Source: Aurelia coerulea (Eukaryota; Cnidaria; Scyphozoa; Semaeostomeae; Ulmaridae). Taken from it: DNA of 64,000 bases. Both the position numbers and the translations under genes were made by a program. The first letter of the stretch is position 1, and every line of letters starts with the position of its first letter. This document shows, piece after piece, positions 11,801 to 19,806 of the stretch. The DNA lies in the NCBI GenBank assembly GCA_039566865.1, contig CM076959.1:14491501-14555500 (forward strand). Direction: 5' to 3'. Under the pieces are notes generated by a model. The model had not been told where the DNA came from. It worked only from the letters and a program-made list of their open reading frames with translations, and did not search any database.

Positions 11801-14800
11801 TAGGTTTGAATAAACAAGTCAGATTTCCAGAGAACGATAACTTGTCAACAGGTTTTTCTCGTCAATGGCTCTCAGATCCCTTTCGAAAGTCGTAAGAAAC
11901 TCTGAGAAACTTGTAAGGAACTCTGAGTATTCAAAATCTGATAATTTTAAAAAGCTTTCAGTACTGGCCCAAATTCTTAGTTTCTTATGAAAAAACACGT
12001 GCATTTCTATTTATATTTATTGTTAGTTTACCGTAAAAGCTCTATTAAGCACCCCCTCTCTATTAAGCCCCCCCCACTTGTATCAAAGAGGTTACCAAAT
12101 ATTCTCCATTTATTGAGCTAAACAAGTTTGCATGTTAATTTTTATGTGTTCTGAGATAAAACTTTGTCTAATTCGTGTATTTAATTTGTAAAATTGTATG
12201 TATAAACCGCAAAATGTGCTGTAAAATGGACTAAAAAGTGTCCAAAATTAAATAAGCACCCCTGGGGGCTTAATAGAGCTTTTATGATGGTATTAACCTG
12301 TAAATTAGCGTCATCCAAAGAGACGCCAAAGAGATCCACAGGTAAAACTTCTGTGAAATCCTACGTGACATATAATGTGAAATCCACCTTGTAATATAGC
12401 ATTATATGTAATCCCATGTCCTTGTAATGCTACGTAGGATTGGACCAACTGTGAAATTCCTCATGTAACTTTTTACTATGTGTAATTCATTGGTGCTTGT
12501 AATCCTATGTGAAATATTGACACTTTCTAGGGTATTACGCAAAGAATGACACTTTCTAGGGTATTACAAGATATATGAAATGACAGATGATGTGAATGGC
12601 TTGTTGGATTTCACATTATTTGGTATTTCACAAGTGTAGGATTACTTGCCACCTTGTAACTCTGTACGGAATTGTATGAATAAGAAATTCCACATTAGGA
12701 TTTCATGGTTGAAATAGCACAATCCATTACATGAAGTTTGAAATGCCACAAAGAATTACACTTTCTAGGGCATTACAAGATACATGAAATGACAGATGAT
12801 GTGAATGGCTTGTTGGATTTCACATTATTTGGTATTTCACAAGTGTAGGATTACTTGCCACCTGTAACTCTGTGCGGAATTACATGAATAAGAAACTCCA
12901 CATTAGGATTTCACGGTTGAAATACCACAATCCATTACATGAAGTTTGAAATGCCACAAACAATTACACGTTTTTTTTTATAAGAAACTGGTTTATAAGA
13001 AACTAGTACTACGATGACCAAAAATTTAAGAAACTCTAGTACTACGCTCAAGAACAGTTAAGAAACTCTAAAACTTTATTTATGTATGTCTCTCTTATTC
13101 TATGTCTCTCTAACAAAGGTAAATTCGCCTTTTCTTGAGTTTTAACTGCAAAATTGGTACATTTTTGCCTTGATGTGCATGGCTTCTTCTCGATGACAAT
13201 GTGAATGCAAAATGGAAGCCCGTTCTCGAGAAGAAGACCCAACTTCGAACAATACCGCAATTTTAGGCCCAAAAAATAAGAAACTAATTAAGAAACTTTT
13301 ACTACTAAAACACCGAAATTTTCATGAGAAATTAAGAAACTTTTAGTACTAAGTGCTGATAACCGGCATTATGGCTATGCAACTGCGCTATGCAGATTAC
13401 ACCAGCCTTACGGAAAACAAAATTTCCAGTTTGAGTTGGAAGGGCCAAAGGTCATAAAAAAGCAGATCAAACGATATTATTGAACCTGGAGTGTGTTAGT
13501 AGTAGGCCTTAATTAGTAATCGGCCTTAATTAGTAGTAGGGCTTCTTAGTAGGCCTTGTTAGTAGGCGTTAATTAGCTGTCGTAGACCTTAATTAACTGT
13601 AATTGTAGCTATTTATTTTCTAGCCTACTTTAAATAGATAGAATAAAAAAAAATAATAAAAAAAATAACGATGTCTATAGTTATTGCAGTTAATATTATT
13701 CTCTTCTTTTTTCATTAATTCACATTTTTTGTTATTGTTTTCTAGCTATCTCCTTGACTTTAGTGGCGTTAGTAGCCCAAGGGCGGGGTGGGGGAGCGGT
13801 AGATTGCATTTAATTTATTCCATAATTTTTTAAAGAAAGATCCATAAGAATTCCCTAGAAACCCCATTGTTTTATAGAGTCCAGGAGGCTTTTTGGGAAG
13901 AGAGACAGACCCCATGGATTCTTCCGGCAGCTTGTTTTGTTTCGGTAGGGTTGATTTATTTGCCTGGTATTTGTTCACTTAGGTGTTTTTTTTTGTGGCG
14001 TTAGTAGCCTTCGTTGTTGGAGAAATTAGTTGTTGCGTTTAACATGATTCTCTTCTTTTTCATTAATTCACATTTTTTGTTATTGTTTTCTAGCTATCCT
14101 CTTGACTTTAGTGGCGTTAGTAGCCCAAGGGCGGGGTGGGGAGTGGTAGTTTGCATTTGATTTAATCCATAATATTTTAAAGAGAAATCCATAAAAATTC
14201 CCTACAAAGCCCATTGTTTTAAAGAGTCCCGTAGGCTTTTTGGAAAGAGAGAAAGACCCCTTGGCTTCCTCAGGCGGCTTTGTGTCAGTAGGGTTGATTT
14301 AGTTGGCTGGTATTTGTTCACTTAGGTGTTTGTTTCTTTTGTGGTGTTAGCAGCCTTCGTTGTTTGCCTTTGCTTTAGTGTATGCGCTATTTGTTTGGTA
14401 GAAATGATGTAGTTGTAATTCTTTGCTTAGCGGCCATAGTAGCTTTCTGCCGTTATTGACGGTACCATTGTTGTTGTGGCAGCGTTGTTCATTTGGTTGC
14501 CCAAGTAGCGTTTGTTGCGTTGACCCATTGATTAAATGAAGTTGCTCTTCTTGCCTCATTGCCGTAAGTTGCAGTTGCATTTCGTGACGTAGTGATTATC
14601 GTGACCGCTTCGGTAGATCTCCAGTCTCCCTACTCGTAGAGCTTTATTCGAGTCAGTAGAGTTGATTTAGATTCCTTCATTGCCCTAGTTTTCTTTCTTT
14701 CTTATGTGGCGTTCGTAGCGTATTTGTTGTGGGAGAAATTAGTTGTTAACTTCGTTTCGGTGTGTGCGTTATTTGTTTAGTAGAGAAGATGTAGTCCTAA

Positions 14801-17800
14801 TTGTTGCCATAGTGGCCATTGTAGCTTTTGTGCCCTTAGTTGCCTTCCTTGCGTTATTAGTGTTAGTTGTGCAAGGTAAATCTCGCTGTTGTGGTTGCGT
14901 TAGTTGTTCAAGTTCCTCCCAGTAGCTTTAACTCCGTCCATTAATGTAGTTGCTCTTCTTGGGTAATTTCCCTTAGTTGCATTTGCTGACGTTGTTGTTA
15001 TTTTAGAACGTTTCCGTAGATCTCAGCCTCCCTTGTGGAAGATAAGATCAGGTAGGAAGACTGCAAGAGTTATACTCAGCCCTTCGAGGAAAGTTTTATG
15101 GCAACAGTGGAAGAAATGGACTGCTCATGCGCAGGGGCATTTGTGGGGGGAAGTTGGCACATTGCCAAAGGACGGCACATAATTTGGCAAAGTGCCAAGT
15201 CACATGACCGGAACTTGGCACCGTGCCAAGTCAAATGACCAATTTTGGAACTATGCCAAGTAAGTCACGTGACATGGGGGCAGACACGTGACTGCCCCCA
15301 ACTAAAGTGAGATTGTGTGACTGCCCTGACAGTGTAGCCCCCTTTTGTATGGGATAGGACATTTGAAATTAGCCAATAAGAGTCGGCTGTTATGTTTAGT
15401 AAGTTCAGTATGGAGTTTGTACCAATTGAAATTAGCCAATGGCAATCTGCCTATGCTAGATGGGCTGGGTCATAAGTTCAGTATGAAGTCCGTACCAATT
15501 GAAATTAGCCAATGGCAATCTGCCTATAGTAGATCTGTTGGATCATTTGAAATTAGCCAATAGCAGTCGGCTTTCATCTTTAGTAGCTTCACTATGGGTT
15601 TTTTACCAATTGAAATTAGCCAATGGCAATCTGCAAATGCTAGATCTGTTAGGTCATTTGAAATTAGCCAATAAGAGTCGGCTATTATGTTCAGTGAGTT
15701 CAGTATGAAGTCCGTACCAATTGAAATTAGCCAATGGCAATCTGCCTATAGTAGATCTGTTGGATCATTTGAAATTAGCCAATAGAAGTCGGCTTTCATC
15801 TTTAGTAGCTTCATTTTGGGTTTTGTACCAGTTGAAATTAGCCAATGGCAATATGCATATGCTAGATCTGTTAGGTCATTTGAAATTAGCCAATAAGAGT
15901 CGGCTATTATGCTCAGTAAGTTCAGTATAGAGTCCGTACCAATTGAAATTAGCCAATGGCAATCTCCCTATGCTAGATGGGTTGGGTCATTTGAAATTAG
16001 CCAATAAGAGTCGGCTATTATGTTCAGTAAGTTCAGTATGGAGTCCGTACCAATTGAAATTAGCCAATGGCAATCTGTCTATGCTAGATCTGTTGGATCA
16101 TTTGAAATTAGCCAATAGAAGTCGGCTTTCATCTTTAGTAGCTTCATTTTGGGTTTGTACCAGTTGAAATTAGCCAATGGCAATATGCATATTCTAGATC
16201 TGTTAGGTCATTTGAAATTAGCCAATAACAGTCGGCTTTCATCATTAGTAGCTTCACTATGGGGTTTTTTACCAATTGAAATTAGCCAATGACAATCTGC
16301 ATATTCTAGATCGGTTAGGTGATTTGAAATTAGCCAATAACAGTCTGCTATTATGTTCAGTAATCACTATGGGCTTTGTACCAATTGAAATTAGCCAATA
16401 GCAATCTGCCTATGTTAGATCTGTTGGATCATTTGAAATTAGCCAATAGCAGTCGGCTTTCATCTTTAGTAGCTTCACTATGGGTTTTGTACCAATTGAA
16501 ATTAGCCAATGGCAATCTGCAAATGCTAGATCTGTTGGATCATTTGAGATTAGCCAATAACAGTCGGCTTTCATCTTTAGTAGCTTCACTATGGGGTTTT
16601 TTACCAATTGAAATTAGCCAATGGCAATCTGCATATTCTAGATAGGTTAGGTCATTTGAAATTAGCCAATAACAGTCGGCTATTATGTTTAGTGAGTTCA
16701 GTATGGAGTTTGTACCAATTGAATTTAGCCAATGGCAATCTGCCTATGCTTGATGGGTTGAGTCATTGGAAATTATCCAATAAGAGTCGGCTTTCGCCTT
16801 TAGTAGCTTCACTATGGAGTCTGTACCAATCCAAATTAGCCAATGGCAATCCGCATATGGTAGAGGGGCTAGGTTATGTGAAAATAGCTAACAGGAAGTA
16901 CCTTTTGTCCTTGCTGGAGAAGTGCTGAATGCTGCGCACAATGACCTCTGTGCAGGTTAACGTATTCATTATGAATTGAAGTAATGAGCAACTAATGATG
17001 TGATCGTTGTTATAAACGATTGTTTCCCGGAGAAGTGGCTTTCTAATGATCTTGGCACGATTAACTTCTTAACTAATGATGTTGGCACAATGAAATTACC
17101 TGCAAAATCTGTTGCGTCGTAAGATTTGTTCGTGCAGATGATCTGTAGTTGACCGCTGAATGTTAGGATAGTGATTCGTGAAGTTGAAATATCTACAGGA
17201 GTGTTTGTTTTGGGAGTAGATCTTCGAAGATAGCGATTATGAAATTTAAATTGGATGAAATTACCTTGGGGGAAATAGTGAAGGGAATTCAACGGAAGTT
17301 TCAGAAAGCAAAAGCATGGAAGTGGAACGTAAGTAGGCCTATGTTTTCGCTGGAGCAGGAAGAAAGCTGGAGTTATATGCTACTTGCGTATTTTTCATGA
17401 GAGAACAGTTTTACTTCTTGCTTCAGTAGAGGGGAGTAGGCCTATGTACTTCGTTATGACTTCCATGTTTTGCTGACCCGAAACGTAGATACTTGCAAAG
17501 TCACATGATAGGAACTGGGGGTGTGCCGAGTCACATGACTAAATTTGGCAACGTGCCAAGTGAGTCACGTGACATGGGGTGCCATCACGTGACTGGCCCC
17601 AGTCAGTTTTCCGATTGTTTTTGTGGAGGTTAGCCCCACCTGTTGCGGAGGAGGACATGAGCCCCTGTGAAGTTCATTGCGTGACGTCAGTGTTACGTAG
17701 CCCCTAGGTTGTTGACAATGCAGCATTGTCTGATGTTGACAAACCGATTTTGTCCGTTGACGACCCTTGATGACCCCATCAATTGTCGTTAGTGACTCAC

Positions 17801-18131
17801 CTCCATTGTTCCGTGACGTTCGACATACGTCAAACTGGAAAATAGGACGGCTGCCAAAAAGTTTCCCCGCTCCTACCCCAGCCCGAATGGCTGCCCCCAA
17901 ATTCTCGAACGCATTCTGCAAACCTAGGTTTTCGGGGCGAATTTTGGAGAGGAAGAGCGGCCGCTAGGGGGCACGGGAAGGTGGTACTTACTCTTCCAGC
18001 TCTTTTTCCCGCCACTCAGAAAACTTCCATTGTAGAACTTTATAGGAAGCAATCGCTCCTCCAGCTACTACTCCAAGTGTTATGAACTTCTTTTTGTGTC
18101 TTCTCAGAAAGTCTTTCGTCCAGCTAAACAT
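5623..18131 (-). CDS. PEX3: PEX3, peroxisomal biogenesis factor 3 (whole gene, 4 coding exons)
   Basis: PEX3 sits in the peroxisomal membrane and docks PEX19 carrying new membrane proteins; it also takes part in de novo peroxisome formation. Joining 18131-17992, 11250-10787, 9705-9349 and 5831-5623 gives about 389 residues (human PEX3 has 373). The N terminus is basic (RRHKKK near residue 10), followed by a short hydrophobic anchor at about 16-34. Family landmarks are NKLELWE (99-105), QMNIIAGY (132-139) and LPLAKVIPIINGQ (339-351). All introns are GT-AG and the phases agree. The end of exon 3 is the least certain point: the donor GTGATT at 9348 gives the right phase for exon 4, while a nearer donor at 9379 would need a small unseen exon. 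The gene is divergent from LARGE, with about 1.5 kb between start codons. Confidence 0.94.
6645..7070 (+). mobile_element. TIR element with a conserved 75-codon frame, copy 1
   Basis: The ends are TACACGTTTTTTTTTATAAG and its near-perfect inverted complement, flanked by a TA-like target. An open frame at 6759-6986 is shared with the inverted, partial copy at 12965-13358. It lies in PEX3 intron 3. Confidence 0.7.
7340..7470 (+). mobile_element. LINE 3' end, family with TTTGCTCC...GGTATCGT tail
   Basis: TTTTGCTCC, GGTATCGTTCCAGTAGT and TTGTATAGTTGT recur at 38095-38215, 50605-50690 and 59660-59820 (plus) and 50705-50840 (minus). The 59296-59547 copy still has a coding frame in front of it, which suggests this is a 5'-truncated LINE untranslated tail. 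Confidence 0.65.
7780..7932. repeat. Inverted repeat (hairpin)
   Basis: ACTAACCGGTTTTGTGTTGT and, further on, ACAACCACAAAACCGGTTAG are inverted partners, as are AAAGCCCGAGGTCTTA and TAAGACCGAGGGCTTT. It is probably a small fold-back element in PEX3 intron 3. Confidence 0.7.
8809..9189 (+). pseudogene. LINE reverse-transcriptase C-terminal remnant
   Basis: The frame is open from 8809 to the stop at 9187-9189. It reads IQNRAARITT, LLQNLGWASIKDL, LTYKALNSLAPQ and FSYRGEKLWNELN in order. That succession is typical of the region after the reverse-transcriptase domain in invertebrate non-LTR retrotransposons. The 5' part is missing, so this is a truncated copy, antisense to PEX3 within its intron 3. 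Confidence 0.85.
9349..9705 (-). CDS. PEX3: PEX3 coding exon 3
   Basis: The acceptor is TAATGCAG before 9705. The frame covers the helical middle of the cytosolic domain, including ETLDVVESDDFQTVLSDCV, the counterpart of the vertebrate LLNETRDMLESPDF region. The donor is chosen at 9348 (ACAG before GTGATT) because only that phase joins exon 4 in frame. The last 13 or so residues before the junction are hydrophobic and not recognisably conserved. Confidence 0.85.
9764..9842 (-). mobile_element. Degenerate tRNA-like SINE head
   Basis: On the minus strand, GGCAGCTCATTGGGTAGAG resembles a tRNA A box and D loop, and GCAAGTTCATAACTCG a decayed B box. The spacing is tRNA-like, but the acceptor stem does not pair well, so a functional tRNA is unlikely. 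Confidence 0.55.
10202..10393. mobile_element. TTAA-flanked MITE, family 3
   Basis: The ends are AGGCACACTGTCCCC and GGGGACAGTGTGCCT, each flanked by TTAA (10198-10201 and 10394-10397). It is the third piggyBac-like family in this window. It sits in PEX3 intron 2. Confidence 0.85.
10616..10742 (+). mobile_element. Single arm of the fold-back family seen at 35428-36015
   Basis: AGCGATTAGCGACTGCAGAC and AAGGAAATTCTCTCA match the left arm of that family. Only one arm remains. It abuts PEX3 exon 2 on its downstream side. Confidence 0.7.
10787..11250 (-). CDS. PEX3: PEX3 coding exon 2
   Basis: The acceptor TGTTGCAG precedes 11250 and the donor GTAAGA follows 10787. It encodes residues 47-201, opening with DYKRQAKKQFHYESNQ, which parallels the vertebrate segment before NQRTC. 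It holds NKLELWE and QMNIIAGY. One 464-bp exon carries what vertebrates split over several exons. Confidence 0.95.
12032..12293. mobile_element. TA-flanked MITE (TACCGTAAAAGCTCTATTAA)
   Basis: The left end is TACCGTAAAAGCTCTATTAA and the right end GCTTAATAGAGCTTTTATGA, imperfect inverted partners. A related, longer copy starts at 38446. Confidence 0.75.
12549..12970. repeat. Tandem duplication, period about 211 bp
   Basis: ACTTTCTAGGGTATTACAAG at about 12549 recurs as ACTTTCTAGGGCATTACAAG about 211 bases later, and the whole intervening block is repeated with few changes. Shorter, related GTGAAATCC motifs extend to the left from about 12340. Confidence 0.8.
12965..13358 (-). mobile_element. 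TIR element with a conserved 75-codon frame, copy 2
   Basis: This is an inverted copy of 6645-7070, truncated at its far end. The frame at 13048-13272 on the minus strand matches the other copy residue for residue over long stretches, for example LLERHRIRETY and NKVLEFLNCS. Confidence 0.7.
13698..14345. repeat. Long-period direct repeat (about 340 bp)
   Basis: CATTAATTCACATTTTTTGT, CTTGACTTTAGTGGCGTTAG and AGCCCAAGGGCGGGGTGGGG occur in both halves in the same order. Degraded versions with GTGGCGTT continue to about 14930. It is a non-coding satellite-like stretch in PEX3 intron 1. Confidence 0.75.
15150..15330. repeat. E-box-rich flank repeat, left copy
   Basis: It contains TTGGCAAAGTGCCAAGTCAC, several GTCACATGAC-like words, and the palindrome GTCACGTGAC at 15264-15273, with CACGTGAC again near 15286. 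The same arrangement recurs exactly 2300 bases on, at 17564-17573. GTCACGTGAC is the consensus of the bHLH-zipper (USF, MITF/TFE) E-box. Function here is not shown. Confidence 0.6.
15345..16880. repeat. Tandem array of about 111-bp units carrying CCAAT boxes
   Basis: Each unit holds two half-units, one with GAAATTAGCCAATGGCAATC and the other with GAAATTAGCCAATA followed by AGTCGGCT. I count about 27 CCAAT words in about 1.5 kb; AGCCAATGG matches the NF-Y type CCAAT consensus. Because 111 is divisible by three, the array makes open frames that look like repeated peptides (KLANGNL, HLKLAN), but stops are scattered and no gene signals are present. It lies in PEX3 intron 1. Confidence 0.9.
17480..17650. 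repeat. E-box-rich flank repeat, right copy
   Basis: It shares AGTCACATGA, ACGTGCCAAGTGAGTCACGT and GACATGGGG with the left copy, including the GTCACGTGAC palindrome at 17564-17573. It ends about 340 bases inside intron 1 from the PEX3 exon 1 donor, so it could be promoter-proximal. Confidence 0.6.
17992..18131 (-). CDS. PEX3: PEX3 coding exon 1
   Basis: The ATG is at 18131-18129 on the minus strand and the donor is GTAAGT. It encodes 46 residues plus two bases. MFSWTKDFLRRHKKKF resembles the vertebrate N terminus, and the glycine- and alanine-rich membrane anchor follows. A start further downstream would lose the anchor. Confidence 0.93.
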
Positions 18132-19676
18132 TTTGATGTGCTTTCTTCTTCAGAAACCTGTAGAAAAGTCCTCCATGTTTTATGACCTCGTTCCCGTTAC
18201 GAGGCAACCGCAACATTGCGTGCAAAAATTGATTTTACTTTTTATTTATTTCCGTTTTCTGAATTGACGCGTTTGGAGTATATATCATGAAGAAATTCAG
18301 AAAATGTCTGTAGGAGGTGTTCATCTTCGTTGGACATTAAGTATATAAGTTTCTGTTCATCTGTTGGTATATATTTAAAATTAGGGCAGAGATTTTGTGT
18401 TTTATCTAGGAACACTGTCCGTTCAGAGATAAATGTTTGGCACGAGAGAATGAAGTGGGTTTCGTTTTCAATTTTGTTTTGGCAGGATCTGCAAAATCGT
18501 CTTTCTCTTTCTAAGGGAGGCTTGAAATGTCTTCCTTTTTCTATTGCAAGGCAGTGGTCGCTAAGGCGCAATTTTGATAGTATTCGTCTATGTGATCTGT
18601 TGGTAATTAGGGAGAGATAATTTTCATATGTAATTTGAGATTTGTATGTTTTATATGATAAGGCTTTTGCCTTTTGGGCAGTCACTCATGTGATTTTTCC
18701 ACTGTATCTGATGCTCTTGTATAAGGGTTATGCGATTTCGCTATGAAAACAAGATTGAATTGTTCGATTTCACCCCCTCGTTTATACTCTTTGCGCAACC
18801 GCAATGACGAGATATGAAGGGAAAACCTTTTGCGCATGCTTGGAAACATTAATCGGAGGGGTAACATAATAAAATCAAGACTCTATTTCTCAAAAGTAAC
18901 AAGATTTGCATATGGCCTATGGCCTATTGGTTTCCTGTGTATGGTTGAAAGATGCTGAAGAGATTACTCAAAATGTGTCACGCCAACCAAGGAAAAGATT
19001 CATTTTCGATTGCCTGTCTGAAAGAAACTGATGTTCAAGGAACTTAAACAGGAAGAAATAGCAGCAGAAATCGTTTGGAAAAGCTAGGAGAAACTCGGTG
19101 ATTTTATTTGGAAAGCACCGGCGGGCAGGGAATGCACTGATGCAATGCTGCTGTAGTATAATTTAGTTAGGCCCTCATCAACAAATATCAATCAAGAGGC
19201 GGTCAAATATCTTAGGCCGTTGGGAAGTCTGCAGTATATCTGTCGACAATAATAATGTTCTGAAATTAGAACACTGGAGATGATATGAAATATCGAGGAT
19301 CGGGCTGCCTGATTCACAGTATCATATACAGACATCATACACAACGATCTTCATTCAGGATTATTATACCAAACGAAAGCGTCCAACTAGGCCTACGTAC
19401 TAGAATTACTAAACTTCAAAGACAGCTTCAAATTTGGTAGTGAAGTTCATTTAATCAAAGGTGCCTCACACAGAGTGGGCAACAAATTATTCATGTGTGT
19501 ACCTGCACAGATAGCTGACAAACAAATACATTTTAGAGTAGCCTTTGTTTTTGCACCTGTTGTTCATTAGGATACCTGTTTATTAGAAAGTACACTAACA
19601 ATGTTTGAATAAGAGCATACAGTTAATTCTTCAAGAAAAGGTGAAATTTACACAGTGTGTTTCTGTCCAGTCAAGT
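18132..19676. promoter_or_regulatory. Divergent region between PEX3 and LARGE start codons
   Basis: About 1.5 kb separates the two divergent start codons, so both promoters should lie here unless LARGE has a further upstream non-coding exon. I see no clear TATA box or CpG-rich core. A LINE remnant fills 18242-18685. The rest shows nothing recognisable. Confidence 0.45.
18242..18685 (-). pseudogene. LINE C-terminal remnant
   Basis: A 147-codon frame has KLRLSDHCLAIEKGRH, RFCRSCQNKIENETHFILSC and a short tail. The CxxC...H...C arrangement after a lysine- and arginine-rich helix is usual at the C terminus of invertebrate non-LTR retrotransposon polyproteins. The reverse-transcriptase domain is missing. 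It lies directly upstream of PEX3 exon 1. Confidence 0.75.
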
Positions 19677-19806
19677 ATGTTATGGTCTGGAAGATGTTCA
19701 ATGCAAAAACTGAATCGCCTGATGTACATACTTTTTGCTTGCTCAGTATGTTGCTCAATTATATTTCTATTGCTGAGTTTCAAACTGGATCATGGATACG
19801 TTCAAG
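19677..19806 (+). CDS. LARGE1: LARGE exon 1 (start, signal anchor)
   Basis: The ATG at 19677 gives [15 protein letters not shown] followed by a hydrophobic segment rich in I, F, L and C, a type II signal anchor. The donor GTAAAG follows. The frame is open upstream to about 19605 but has no earlier ATG; in-frame ATGs at 19701 and 19722 are possible alternatives. Confidence 0.85.

Noticed and set aside
15345..16928. Repeat-protein gene with KLANGNL units
   Set aside because: The frames exist because the satellite unit of 111 bp is divisible by three; stops are scattered, both strands are open, and no start or splice context exists.
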